Source: Clostridioides difficile (lineage in GTDB: Bacteria > Bacillota > Clostridia > Peptostreptococcales > Peptostreptococcaceae). From it: a stretch of 64,000 nt of DNA. The notes under the pieces are model-generated. The model was not told the DNA's origin, did not search any database, and saw only the letters and a list, made by a program, of their open reading frames with translations. The stretch lies in contig JABBZI010000009.1 in assembly GCA_012955965.1 (NCBI GenBank), forward strand, positions 84,471 through 148,470, read 5' to 3'. Below are positions 1 to 8,995 of this stretch, in pieces (positions within the stretch are counted from its first letter, which is position 1; every line of letters begins with the position of its first letter). A program made the translations under genes and the position numbers.

Positions 1-623
1 AAAGATTTGGTATCTTTGGTGAACCAATGATGATGGGTATTATATTAGGTATAATACTTGGAGCACTTGCTGGATATGATGTAGCAGGAATATTCAATGT
101 AGGTATATCAATGGGTGCAGTAATGTTACTTATGCCTAGAATGGTTAGAATATTAATGGAAGGTTTAATTCCAATCTCAGAATCAATAAGAGATTTCTTA
201 CAAGCAAAATATGGAGACAGAGAACTTTATATAGGACTAGATGCAGCAGTAGCAACTGGACATCCAGCAGTTATATCAACAGCTCTTATACTTGTTCCTA
301 TAACTTTATTCTTAGCAGTTATATTACCAGGAAATAAAGTTTTACCATTTGGAGACTTAGCTACAATACCATTCTATATGGCGTTTATAGTATGCTTTAG
401 AAAAGGTAATATAGTTCAATCAGTTATAACAGGAACTATAGTAATAGCTATATCACTTTATATGGCTACGAACTTTGCAGATGTTCATACACAATTATTA
501 CAACAAGCAAACATGATGCCAGAAGGAACAACAATGGTTACAAGTATAGATACAGGTGGTAACTTACTAAAATGGGGAATATTGAAATTATCTCAATTAG
601 TTTCTTCATTTGGAATATTCTAA
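1..623 (+). CDS. PTS galactitol-family EIIC permease, C-terminal part
   Basis: The frame is open from the left edge, and residues before the first Met (R-F-G-I-F-G-E-P) continue the protein, so the 5' part lies outside the window. About 206 residues remain, with several hydrophobic segments (GIILGIILGALAGY, ALILVPITLFLAVILPG, AFIVCF) typical of the membrane channel of galactitol-type PTS permeases. It would carry a polyol across the membrane while EIIA and EIIB, expected upstream, phosphorylate it. Downstream genes suggest the real substrate is a pentitol such as arabitol or xylitol rather than galactitol. In Listeria a similar gene set (gat-like EII, two polyol dehydrogenases, RpiB, Rpe, transketolase) serves arabitol and xylitol. 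The family call is firm; the substrate is inference. Confidence 0.85.
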   Translation, partial: RFGIFGEPMMMGIILGIILGALAGYDVAGIFNVGISMGAVMLLMPRMVRILMEGLIPISESIRDFLQAKYGDRELYIGLDAAVATGHPAVISTALILVPITLFLAVILPGNKVLPFGDLATIPFYMAFIVCFRKGNIVQSVITGTIVIAISLYMATNFADVHTQLLQQANMMPEGTTMVTSIDTGGNLLKWGILKLSQLVSSFGIF

Positions 624-753
624 TATGTAGTTAATAGAGATTACTCTTTTTTAGTAAAGTATGCGAAAATTTAACATTTGGCAGCTACTAGAAAAGAGTA
701 ATATTTTTTATAAATTTTTAAAAAATACAAAATACAAGAGGAGGAGATTTATC

Positions 754-1806
754 GTGAAAGCAGCAGTATTACATGGCACAAATGATATGAGATTTGAAGA
801 TATAGAAATAAAACCATGTGAAAGTGATGAAGTAAAAATAAAAGTTATGGCAGCAGGAATATGTGGGTCAGATCCTCCAAGAGTATTAAAACATTGGAAA
901 TATCCAGTTCCAGCTATACCAGGACATGAATTTTCTGGAATAATTGCTGAAGTTGGTAATGATGTAAAGAATGTAAAAGTAGGAGATAGAGTAGTTGCAA
1001 TTCCTTTTATACCTTGTAATGAATGTGAATATTGTAAAAGAGGATTGTTTTCATTATGTGATGACCATGGAATGTTAGGAGCTAAGACTTTTGGAGCTTT
1101 TGCAGAGTATGCAAATATAAAAGCTACAAATGTGTTACCAATAGGAGACATGGATTTTGAAGATGCGGCTATGATAGAACCATTAGCAGTTGCTATGCAT
1201 GGAGTACTTAATATAGGTGTTCAAGTTGGAGACACTGTAGCAGTAATGGGTAGTGGAACAATGGGACAATTAGTAATCCAAGGACTTAAAATAGCAGGAG
1301 CAGGAAAAATTATAGCAGTTGATATATCTGATAATAAATTAAGAGAATCAAAGGAATTAGGTGCTGATATAATAATCAATGCTAAAGATGTTAACCCAGT
1401 AGAAAAAATAAAAGAACTTACTGATGGAAAAGGTGTTGATATAGCTCTTGAATGTGCAGGTTCAAAAATAACTCAAGAACAGTGTTTACTTATAACTAAA
1501 AAGAAAAGTAAGATAGGATTTTTAGGAATAGCATATTCAGATATAACTTTATCAGAAGAAGCATTTGAAAATATATTTAGAAAAGAACTAGAATTAAAAG
1601 GTTTCTGGAATTCTTATTCTGCACCATTCCCAGGACAAGAATGGACTAAAGGAATCAATCTAGTTAATGAAGGAAAAATAAAGTTAAAAGAAATGGTATC
1701 TCATAGATTCTCACTTGAAGACACTTACAAAGCATTTGAGATGATAAGAGATAGAAAAGAAGAATTTAATAAGATATTAATTTTACCACAAGGGGTTGAA
1801 AAATAA
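754..1806 (+). CDS. Zn-dependent polyol-phosphate dehydrogenase (GatD-like)
   Basis: A medium-chain dehydrogenase of 350 residues that oxidises a polyol phosphate to a ketose phosphate with NAD. Catalytic zinc ligands are C37 and H58-E59 (GHEFSG), and the structural zinc site is C88, C91, C94, C102. The Rossmann glycine motif VMGSGTMGQ follows near residue 165. The CGSDPPR segment resembles GatD (CGSDLPR). The frame is open from 661, but the start chosen is GTG at 754, because AGGAGGAG lies at 739-746, seven bases upstream; the earlier ATG has no ribosome site. It shares one base with the next dehydrogenase (TAATG). With pentose-phosphate enzymes downstream, a pentitol phosphate is the likely substrate; galactitol-1-phosphate is the alternative. 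Confidence 0.85.
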   Translation: MKAAVLHGTNDMRFEDIEIKPCESDEVKIKVMAAGICGSDPPRVLKHWKYPVPAIPGHEFSGIIAEVGNDVKNVKVGDRVVAIPFIPCNECEYCKRGLFSLCDDHGMLGAKTFGAFAEYANIKATNVLPIGDMDFEDAAMIEPLAVAMHGVLNIGVQVGDTVAVMGSGTMGQLVIQGLKIAGAGKIIAVDISDNKLRESKELGADIIINAKDVNPVEKIKELTDGKGVDIALECAGSKITQEQCLLITKKKSKIGFLGIAYSDITLSEEAFENIFRKELELKGFWNSYSAPFPGQEWTKGINLVNEGKIKLKEMVSHRFSLEDTYKAFEMIRDRKEEFNKILILPQGVEK

Positions 1807-2837
1807 TGAAGGCAGTAGTTAAAACTAAACCAGGTTATGATAATGTAGAGGTCTTAGAAGTAGAAGAACCAAAAGCTACAGGAGACAAGGTTAAAATAAA
1901 AGTAGAATATAGTGGTATATGTGGTTCAGATATACATTCATTTAAAGGAGAATATGCAAACATAAAAGCTCCAGTAACATTAGGACATGAATTTTCTGGA
2001 ATTGTTGTAGAAATAGGAGAAGATGTTAAAAATATAAAAGTAGGAGATAGAGTTACATCAGAAACTACTTTTGCAACTTGTGAGAAATGTATATACTGTG
2101 CAACTAAAGATTATAACTTATGCTCAACAAGAAAAGGTATTGGTACTCAAGTAAATGGAAGTTTTGCTGAGTATGTGTTGTCAAGAGAGGAAAGTATACA
2201 TGTACTTCCTGAAAATGTATCTTTATTATCAGCTGCTCTTACAGAGCCACTAGCTTGTTGTGTTCATGCAGCTCTTGAAAAGACTACTATAGAAAGTAAT
2301 GATACAGTTTTAATAATAGGACCAGGACCAATTGGTTTATTATTAGCTCAAGTTGTTAAATCTCAAGGTGCTACAGTTATAATGTCTGGAGTTACAAAGG
2401 ATAAAGAAAGATTAGAAATAGCTAAGAATCTTGGTGTAGATAGAACAGTAAATGTAATGGAAGAAAATTTAGCAGATGTAGTAAATGAAATGACTGATGG
2501 AAACGGAGTAAGTAAAGCCTTTGATTGTTCTGGATTTATGCCAGCAGTTAATGAAGCTTTAAGATTACTTAGAAAAAAAGGTACTTTTGTTCAAGTTGGA
2601 ATATTTGCTAAGAAACTAAATGAAATGGACCAAGATGCAATAGTTCAAAGAGAATTACAATATATAGGAAGTAGGTCACAAAAGCCTAGTTCTTGGATTA
2701 TAGCATTAGATTTAATGAATAGTGGAAAAGTAAATACAGAAGCTTTAGTTACAAGAACTGTTAATTTAGACGAATTTAAAGAGGGTATTACAGCTTTAAT
2801 GAACGGAGAAGAAATAAAAGTAGCAGTAAAATCTTAA
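1806..2837 (+). CDS. Second Zn-dependent polyol dehydrogenase
   Basis: A 343-residue medium-chain alcohol/sorbitol dehydrogenase. C39 and H61-E62 form the catalytic zinc site, and C92, C95, C98, C106 the structural site. The nucleotide-binding motif is IIGPGPIGLL near residue 163. The start ATG overlaps the stop of the preceding gene by one base, implying translational coupling. Two dehydrogenases side by side would let the operon handle two stereoisomers (for example arabitol and xylitol phosphates), as in Listeria pentitol loci. Substrate specificity cannot be read from the sequence. Confidence 0.8.
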   Translation: MKAVVKTKPGYDNVEVLEVEEPKATGDKVKIKVEYSGICGSDIHSFKGEYANIKAPVTLGHEFSGIVVEIGEDVKNIKVGDRVTSETTFATCEKCIYCATKDYNLCSTRKGIGTQVNGSFAEYVLSREESIHVLPENVSLLSAALTEPLACCVHAALEKTTIESNDTVLIIGPGPIGLLLAQVVKSQGATVIMSGVTKDKERLEIAKNLGVDRTVNVMEENLADVVNEMTDGNGVSKAFDCSGFMPAVNEALRLLRKKGTFVQVGIFAKKLNEMDQDAIVQRELQYIGSRSQKPSSWIIALDLMNSGKVNTEALVTRTVNLDEFKEGITALMNGEEIKVAVKS

Positions 2838-2927
2838 AAAAACATTTGTATTATTTTAAAAAAAATTGTAAAATCTACTGTAGGATAAAAAATGTAAGGT
2901 CTTAAAAAATAACAGGAGGAAGAAAGT

Positions 2928-3740
2928 ATGAGCACTCTTAGAGATCATTCTAATAACATTAGAAAAAACATAATAAAAATGGTTGCAGAAGCTAAAAGCG
3001 GACATCCAGGTGGTTCATTATCAATAGCTGACATATTGACAGTATTGTATTTTGAGAAAATGAATGTATGTGTAGAAAACCCAAAAATGGATGATAGAGA
3101 TAGATTTGTTCTATCAAAAGGTCATGCAGCACCAGCTTTATATGCCACATTAGCAGAAAAAGGATTTTTCCCAAAAGAAGAACTAATAACGTTAAGAAAA
3201 TTTGGTTCTAAGTTACAAGGTCACCCAGACATGAAAAAAGTAGCAGGAATAGATATGTCTACTGGTTCTCTTGGTCAAGGTCTATCTGCAGCAAATGGTA
3301 TGGCACTTGCAGGAAAATTAGATAACAAAGACTATACAGTGTATACTATATTAGGTGATGGAGAAATCCAAGAAGGTCAAATATGGGAAGCTGCAATGAC
3401 AGCATCACATTACAAATTAGATAATTTAATTGCATTTGTTGACTTAAATGGATTACAAATAGATGGTTCTAATGAAGAAGTAATGAATGTAAATCCAGTA
3501 GATGACAAATTCAAATCTTTTGGATGGAATGTAATGGTAATAAATGGACATTCTTTTGAAGAAATAGGAAATGCAATTGATGAAGCTAAAAAAGTTACAG
3601 GAAAACCAACTGTAATAATAGCTAAGACAGTAAAAGGTAAAGGTGTTTCATTTATGGAAAACAATGCTGCATGGCATGGAACAGCTCCAAATGCAGAACA
3701 AACAGAACAAGCATTGAAAGATTTAGAAGGAGGTCTATAG
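2928..3740 (+). CDS. Transketolase, N-terminal subunit
   Basis: 270 residues corresponding to the thiamine-diphosphate pyrophosphate-binding half of transketolase. Visible motifs are GHPGGSLS near residue 25, the [12 protein letters not shown] segment, and the ThDP/Mg motif [13 protein letters not shown] near residue 145. It needs the C-terminal half encoded by the next gene; split transketolases are common in clostridia and archaea. A strong AGGAGG precedes the ATG. It moves two-carbon units between pentose and hexose phosphates, here draining the pentulose phosphate made by the dehydrogenases upstream. Confidence 0.93.
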   Translation: MSTLRDHSNNIRKNIIKMVAEAKSGHPGGSLSIADILTVLYFEKMNVCVENPKMDDRDRFVLSKGHAAPALYATLAEKGFFPKEELITLRKFGSKLQGHPDMKKVAGIDMSTGSLGQGLSAANGMALAGKLDNKDYTVYTILGDGEIQEGQIWEAAMTASHYKLDNLIAFVDLNGLQIDGSNEEVMNVNPVDDKFKSFGWNVMVINGHSFEEIGNAIDEAKKVTGKPTVIIAKTVKGKGVSFMENNAAWHGTAPNAEQTEQALKDLEGGL

Positions 3741-3742
3741 AA

Positions 3743-4663
3743 ATGGGAATAGCAACTAGAGAAGCTTACGGACAAGTGTTAAAAGAACTTGCAGAAAATA
3801 AAGATATAGTAGTATTAGATGCAGACTTAGGAAAAGCTACAAAAAGTATAACATTTAAAGAAGTTGCCCCAGATAGATTTTTTGATATGGGGATAGCAGA
3901 AGGTGACATGATTGGTACAGCAGCAGGTCTTGCTACTTGTGGAAAAATACCTTTTGCAAGTACTTTTGCAATATTTGCAGCAGGAAGAGGCTATGAGCAA
4001 ATAAGAAACTCTGTAGCATATCCAAATTTAAATGTTAAAATAGCAGCTACTCATGCAGGTGTAACAGTAGGTGAAGATGGTGGTAGCCATCAAGCTATAG
4101 AAGATATATCTCTAATGAGAGGTATACCAAATATGGTTGTATTAAATCCAGCAGATGGTTTAGAAGCAAGACAGGCTATACTTGCATCTATTGATTATAA
4201 TGGACCTGTGTATATAAGATTAGGTAGAGCTGCAACTCCTGATATAAATGGTGAAAACTATAAATTTGAAATAGGAAAAGGAACTGTTTTAAGAGAAGGT
4301 TCTGATATAACAGTAATAGCTACAGGAATAATGGTAGCAAAAGCTTTAGAAGCAGCAGAAGAACTTGCTAAAGAAGGTGTAAATGTAGAAGTTATTAATA
4401 TGTCTACAATAAAACCATTAGATGAATCTTTAATAAAAGAAACTGCTAAGAAAACTGGAAAAATAATTACAGCAGAAGAACACAGCATAATAGGTGGTTT
4501 AGGTTCAGCTGTATGTGAAGCTTTAGCAGAAACTAAAGATGTAGTAATTAGAAGAATTGGTGTTAAAGACGTATTTGGTCAATCAGGTACACCAGCTGAT
4601 TTATTAAAACATTATGGATTAACTACAGAAGATATAGTAAAAAATATAAAAGAATTATTATAG
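3743..4663 (+). CDS. Transketolase, C-terminal subunit
   Basis: 306 residues carrying the pyrimidine-binding (ThDP partner) and C-terminal transketolase domains. MGIAEGDMIGTAAGLA contains the conserved Glu of the pyrimidine site, and HAGVTVGEDGGSHQ is typical of the family. The frame extends back to 3671, but ATG 3743 has AAGGAGGT at 3727-3734 and lies two bases after the stop of the N-terminal subunit gene, so it is the start. The two halves are surely co-translated to form one enzyme. Confidence 0.93.
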   Translation: MGIATREAYGQVLKELAENKDIVVLDADLGKATKSITFKEVAPDRFFDMGIAEGDMIGTAAGLATCGKIPFASTFAIFAAGRGYEQIRNSVAYPNLNVKIAATHAGVTVGEDGGSHQAIEDISLMRGIPNMVVLNPADGLEARQAILASIDYNGPVYIRLGRAATPDINGENYKFEIGKGTVLREGSDITVIATGIMVAKALEAAEELAKEGVNVEVINMSTIKPLDESLIKETAKKTGKIITAEEHSIIGGLGSAVCEALAETKDVVIRRIGVKDVFGQSGTPADLLKHYGLTTEDIVKNIKELL

Positions 4664-4708
4664 ATATAAATATGTCTAATAATAAATTGATTTTAATATA
4701 AATCAACT

Positions 4709-4762
4709 AAAGCTGTCTTAAAAATAGAAAGAAATTTCTACAATGGGACAGCTTTATTTTTA
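4709..4762 (+). terminator. Hairpin terminator after transketolase genes
   Basis: AAAGCTGTC (4709-4717) pairs with GACAGCTTT (4747-4755), with an inner pairing AGAAATTTCT, followed by ATTTTTA. It separates the transketolase pair from rpiB, so part of the transcription may end here. Confidence 0.65.
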
Positions 4763-4820
4763 CGATAATTAAAAAATATTATAAATATAAGCAAAAGAAT
4801 TATGAAAGAGGTGTTGTTTA

Positions 4821-5267
4821 ATGAAAATATCTATTGGATGTGACCATGGTGGTTATGAATTAAAAGAATTTATAAAAGAAAACTTATTAAATAAAGGTAT
4901 AGAAGTTGAAGATGTAGGTACAAATTCAAAGGAAAGTGTAGATTTTCCAATATATGCAAAGAAAGTAAGTCAAAATGTTCAAAGTAAAAAATCAGATTTA
5001 GGTATACTTTGTTGTGGAACAGGAATTGGTATGTCTATCGCAGCCAATAAGTTTAAGGGAATTAGAGCTGCTGTTGTTTCAGATTGCTTTTCAGCTCAAG
5101 CTACTAGAGAACATAACAATACAAATGTACTTTGCCTAGGTGAAAGAGTTATTGGAAAAGGATTGGCAATGAGAATTGTTGAAGAATGGTTAAATTCAAG
5201 TTATAATGGAGAAAGACATGCAAGAAGATTGCAAATGATTGATGACATAGAAAAAGAAAACTTATAA
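4821..5267 (+). CDS. rpiB: Ribose-5-phosphate isomerase B
   Basis: 148 residues of the RpiB/LacAB family, interconverting ribose-5-P and ribulose-5-P. CDHGGYELK at the N-terminus and LCCGTGIGMSIAANK (C64/C65) form the active site of this family. The length is typical. The ATG is preceded by AAGAGGTG. It stands 17 bases (to the ORF start) or 31 bases (to the true start) upstream of the epimerase gene, so the two are probably co-transcribed. Allose-6-P or galactose-6-P isomerase activity is possible in this fold, but the neighbours favour pentose phosphates. Confidence 0.9.
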   Translation: MKISIGCDHGGYELKEFIKENLLNKGIEVEDVGTNSKESVDFPIYAKKVSQNVQSKKSDLGILCCGTGIGMSIAANKFKGIRAAVVSDCFSAQATREHNNTNVLCLGERVIGKGLAMRIVEEWLNSSYNGERHARRLQMIDDIEKENL

Positions 5268-5298
5268 GTAGCTAGAATTTATAATGAGGAGGAAAGTT

Positions 5299-5964
5299 AT
5301 GTCTATTATTTGTGCTTCAATAATGTGTGCAGACCAAATGAAGTTAAAAAAGGAATTAGAAGCTCTTGAAGAAGCAGATGTGAAATTACTTCATTGTGAT
5401 GTTATGGATGGAATATTCGTTAAAAACTTAGCTATGGGTCCAGAACTATTAAAGTCAATAAGTGAAAATACAACAATACCATTAGATATTCATTTAGCTA
5501 CAGAAACTCCAGACAAGTATATTGATATGATGTCTTATATAAAGCCAAAATATATTTCTTTTCATGTAGAATCAAGTACAGATGTAAAAGCAGATATACA
5601 AAAGTTAAGAGATTATGGTATAGGACCAGTGTTAGCAATAAGCCCTCAAACAAGAGTGGATAAAATAGAAGAATATATAGATTTAGTTGAGGGTATCTTA
5701 GTAATGACAGTAAATCCAGGATTTGCAGGTCAAAAGTTTAATCTTTCTGTATTGGATAAGTTGGATAAACTTACAGATATACTAAAAGATTATGATAATC
5801 CTCCATTTATAGAGGTTGATGGAAATATAAATAAGGATACTATCAAGCTTATGGATGGTAAAAAAGTAGATATATACGTTGTTGGTACTTCAGCTTTATT
5901 TAATGACAAACCTCCAACTTCATATAAAGACAAGATAAAAGAGCTAAAAGAAAGTATAAAGTAA
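5299..5964 (+). CDS. rpe: Ribulose-phosphate 3-epimerase family
   Basis: 221-residue TIM-barrel epimerase that would interconvert ribulose-5-P and xylulose-5-P. HCDVMDGIFVKNLAMGP carries metal-binding His and catalytic Asp; TVNPGFAGQKF is the phosphate/flexible loop, IEVDGNI holds the second catalytic Asp, and VVGTSALF binds phosphate. The open frame begins at 5284, but that ATG is embedded in the ribosome site (ATGAGGAGGAAAG); the start is ATG 5299. It completes the pentulose-phosphate module with RpiB and the split transketolase. Allulose-6-P epimerase is a close alternative. Confidence 0.88.
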   Translation: MSIICASIMCADQMKLKKELEALEEADVKLLHCDVMDGIFVKNLAMGPELLKSISENTTIPLDIHLATETPDKYIDMMSYIKPKYISFHVESSTDVKADIQKLRDYGIGPVLAISPQTRVDKIEEYIDLVEGILVMTVNPGFAGQKFNLSVLDKLDKLTDILKDYDNPPFIEVDGNINKDTIKLMDGKKVDIYVVGTSALFNDKPPTSYKDKIKELKESIK

Positions 5965-6074
5965 CTATGTGATAAAATTATAAGATGTTTCTGTTTAATG
6001 ACTAAGAGTTCATATAGAAACAAGAAATTTTATAATATCTAATAAAAATTTTAGTTAAGTAAGGAGAATTTTTT

Positions 6075-7577
6075 ATGGGTGACCTATATAAACTACAAAA
6101 TGGTACTGATATTAGAGGAATAGCATATGAAAATGATTCTAAGGATGTTAATCTGACTGTAGAGGAAGTAAGAAAAATAGCTAAAGCATTTCATATTTGG
6201 CTAAAAGAAAAGACTAAGAAGGATAAAGTAACTGTTGCTATAGGAACTGATTCTAGGATAACAGGAAGTAAGTTTAGAAGTACTGTTATTGAAACTTTAA
6301 CTAATGACAATTGTAATGTAATTGATTGTGATATTGCTACAACTCCGGCAATGTTTATGACAACTATTATGGATGGATATAATTCTGACGGGTCAATTAT
6401 GATTACAGCTAGTCACTTACCATATTACTATAATGGTTTAAAGTTCTTTACAGAAAATGGAGGACTAGAAAAAACTGATATAAAAGAAATGTTGGATATA
6501 GCTATTAAGAGTGTCAGTGTAGATTGCAAAGAATTAGATAAAAAAGGTGAAGTTAGAGTAAAAAATTTAATAGAAGACTATTCTAATTTATTAATAGATA
6601 AAATTAGAAAGGGTGTAAATTCAAGTGAAAATTATGAAAAGCCTTTTTCTGGACTTAAGATATTAGTTGATGCAGGAAATGGAGCTGGCGGATTCTTTGC
6701 TGAAAAAGTTTTACACATACTGGGAGCAGATACAACAGGTAGTCAGTTTTTGAACCCAGATGGTATGTTCCCAAATCATATACCTAATCCTGAAAATAAA
6801 GAAGCTATGGAAAGTATATGTAAAGCTGTAGTGGATAACAAGAGTGATTTAGGAATAATATTTGATACAGACGTAGATAGAGCTGCTATTGTAGGTAAAA
6901 ATGGAAAACCAATAAATAAAAATGCTCTTATAGCTGTTATATCATCAATAATATTAGAAGAACATCCAAAAACAGCTATAGTAACTGATTCCATTACTTC
7001 TGAAGGTCTTGCTAAGTTCATAAATGAATTAGGAGGAAGACATCATAGATTTAAAAGAGGATATAAAAATGTAATAAATGAAGCTATAAGATTAAATAGT
7101 GAAGGCGAAGAATGCCATTTAGCTATAGAGACATCTGGACATGCAGCATTAAAAGAAAATTATTTCTTAGATGATGGAGCATACTTAATAGCTAAAATTT
7201 TAATAAAAGTAGCAAAATTATCTTTAGAAAGAAAGACTATAGAAGAATTAATAGAAAATCTTGAAGAAGCAAAAGAAGAAAAAGAAGTTAGAATAGGTAT
7301 TAATAAAGAAGATTTTAGACCATATGCAGAAGATATATTAAAAAATTTAGATTCTCATGTTAGAAGTATTGATGGATGGTCTGTAGCACCAAATAATTTC
7401 GAGGGTATAAGAGTTAATTGTAATGAATCAAATGGTGATGGATGGTTTTTACTCAGAATATCACTACATGAACCATTACTGGCCTTGAATATTGAATCGA
7501 ATAAAATTGGTGGGGCAGAACAAATTTATTCTAAGCTAAAAATTTTCTTAGAAAAATATGATTTAAAAGGTCTTTAG
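6075..7577 (+). CDS. Phosphomannomutase/phosphoglucomutase family
   Basis: 500 residues of the alpha-D-phosphohexomutase superfamily. TASHLP (catalytic Ser113) replaces the common TASHNP; the Mg loop is D264-T-D266-V-D268-R; the sugar-binding ETSGH motif is near residue 355; and the last domain ends in a phosphate-binding loop (NESNGDGWFLLR). It isomerises hexose-1-P and hexose-6-P (mannose or glucose). It lies 110 bases after rpe with its own ribosome site (AAGGAG) and may be transcribed separately. It has no obvious part in pentitol breakdown, so it may feed sugar-nucleotide synthesis. Confidence 0.88.
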   Translation: MGDLYKLQNGTDIRGIAYENDSKDVNLTVEEVRKIAKAFHIWLKEKTKKDKVTVAIGTDSRITGSKFRSTVIETLTNDNCNVIDCDIATTPAMFMTTIMDGYNSDGSIMITASHLPYYYNGLKFFTENGGLEKTDIKEMLDIAIKSVSVDCKELDKKGEVRVKNLIEDYSNLLIDKIRKGVNSSENYEKPFSGLKILVDAGNGAGGFFAEKVLHILGADTTGSQFLNPDGMFPNHIPNPENKEAMESICKAVVDNKSDLGIIFDTDVDRAAIVGKNGKPINKNALIAVISSIILEEHPKTAIVTDSITSEGLAKFINELGGRHHRFKRGYKNVINEAIRLNSEGEECHLAIETSGHAALKENYFLDDGAYLIAKILIKVAKLSLERKTIEELIENLEEAKEEKEVRIGINKEDFRPYAEDILKNLDSHVRSIDGWSVAPNNFEGIRVNCNESNGDGWFLLRISLHEPLLALNIESNKIGGAEQIYSKLKIFLEKYDLKGL

Positions 7578-7626
7578 GATTAATAAAAAGCATATATTTA
7601 TATTAAAGAATGGATGTAAATTTATA

Positions 7627-7665
7627 CCTAAGATTACAAATATTACAAAATTGTAATCTTAGGTA
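7627..7665. repeat. Inverted repeat, 13-bp arms
   Basis: CCTAAGATTACAA and TTGTAATCTTAGG face each other across about 11 bases, 50 bases past the phosphohexomutase stop. No T-run follows, so it is a weak candidate terminator or an RNA structure. The rest of 7578-7918 shows no gene. Confidence 0.5.
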
Positions 7666-7827
7666 ACAGAGATGTAACTGATTATGGAAACTCTATGTGA
7701 TATTATAAATACAGAGAGATGAAATACATGATGAATTATAGAGAAATATAATTTAAAATGTATTAATATCAAACCAAAAAGGTATAATCAAAAAATATGT
7801 AAATATAAACCCCAACATTTAGAAAAA

Positions 7828-7856
7828 GACCTCCAAGGAGGTTTTTTTCTTTTTTA
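7828..7856 (+). terminator. Intrinsic terminator
   Basis: ACCTCC-AA-GGAGGT with flanking A- and T-runs (TTTTTTTCTTTTTT after the stem). It ends transcription 60 bases before the GGDEF gene. A leader attenuator is possible, but no known aptamer is visible upstream. Confidence 0.75.
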
Positions 7857-7918
7857 AAACAAACATACAATGTCATGATATAATAACCTTAGTTGAATGA
7901 TAAGGGGATAATAATACT

Positions 7919-8914
7919 ATGGGTAAAAGTGAATATATTAATCGAGTTGAAGAATTTATAAATTCATATTTTGTAGAGAGAAACGTAAAAAAATGCATGT
8001 CTTTTTTTCATAAAAACATCTGTTGGGTTGGTACTGGAAAGTTTGAAATAGGTAATAGTATAGAAGAAGTAGAACATTTATTAGAGGCATATGTAAAACA
8101 GTCTCCAGAAGGTTTTAATATAGAAAAATTATGGTTGGATATTAGAGAATATTCAAAAAATTTATACATGGTATTTGGTGAATATCTAGTTGGCAAAAAA
8201 ACTAGGCAAGGCTATAACTTTCAAGTAGAAATAAGAGTGACTTATTTGTGTGTTGAATATGAAGGTGAGATACTAATAAGTAGTGTTCATACTTCTGTTG
8301 CAAATGATTTACAGAAGGTAGGTGAATACTTTCCAATAAGTTTGATGGAAGCAGAAAATAATAGATTAGAAGCAATTGTTCATGAAAAAACTAAGGAAAT
8401 AGAAGAACAGAAAGTTATGTTAATAGAGGCAAATAAAAAACTTCATCAATTAGCCATCACTGACGAATTGACAGGTTTATTAAACCAGAGAGCGATTATA
8501 GGAAATATAAGAAAAGCTATTAAAGAAAATTTAAAAAAATATGCAATAATGATAATTGATATAGATAATTTTAAAAGTGTAAATGATACTTATGGACATT
8601 TAGTAGGTAATGAAGTTATAAGAATGGTAGGTCATATGGTTCAATCATTTGAATCTCATTATTTATTTTCTGGAAGGTATGGTGGAGATGAATTTATTAT
8701 CTTAACAGAAAATATAGAGAAAGCATTGTATATAGAATCTAAAGTCCATAGGAATTTACTTGAACATAATTTCGAAGATATTGGAAATAAAATAACTGTA
8801 AGTATTGGCATTTCTGAATGGGAAAGTTTTAACTCCTTTGAAGTGTTCTTAAGCGAAGCAGATAAGAAATTATATAAAGCTAAAAAACTAGGAAGAAATA
8901 GGACTATATATTAA
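7919..8914 (+). CDS. Diguanylate cyclase with NTF2-like sensor domain
   Basis: 331 residues. The first 125 (ending near SSVHTSVANDL) look like a SnoaL/NTF2-like small-ligand domain. A coiled coil follows (about 140-175, NNRLEAIVHEKTKEIEEQK), then a GGDEF domain (about 178-331) with intact motif GGDEF at 255-259. The substrate-binding region DIDNFKSVNDTYGH is present. The inhibitory RxxD site is absent (SFES at that position), so product inhibition may be lacking. There are no membrane segments, so it is cytosolic. It would make cyclic-di-GMP from two GTP. Single-gene unit after a terminator. Confidence 0.88.
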   Translation: MGKSEYINRVEEFINSYFVERNVKKCMSFFHKNICWVGTGKFEIGNSIEEVEHLLEAYVKQSPEGFNIEKLWLDIREYSKNLYMVFGEYLVGKKTRQGYNFQVEIRVTYLCVEYEGEILISSVHTSVANDLQKVGEYFPISLMEAENNRLEAIVHEKTKEIEEQKVMLIEANKKLHQLAITDELTGLLNQRAIIGNIRKAIKENLKKYAIMIIDIDNFKSVNDTYGHLVGNEVIRMVGHMVQSFESHYLFSGRYGGDEFIILTENIEKALYIESKVHRNLLEHNFEDIGNKITVSIGISEWESFNSFEVFLSEADKKLYKAKKLGRNRTIY

Positions 8915-8944
8915 AAAGATATATATTGGAAGTGTTATTATATA

Positions 8945-8981
8945 AGGTTGTAATTGACAAGATAACGTGCAATTACAACCT
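8945..8981. terminator. Inverted repeat between convergent genes
   Basis: AGGTTGTAATTG (8945-8956) pairs with CAATTACAACCT (8970-8981). It lies between the stop of the GGDEF gene (+) and the stop of the histidine kinase (-), so it probably terminates both, although the T-run is poor on each side. Confidence 0.6.
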
Positions 8982-8995
8982 CATACAATTTTATA

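Noticed and set aside
7600..7860. Leader of the first GGDEF gene as a riboswitch
   Set aside because: Contains an inverted repeat and a terminator, but no known aptamer core.
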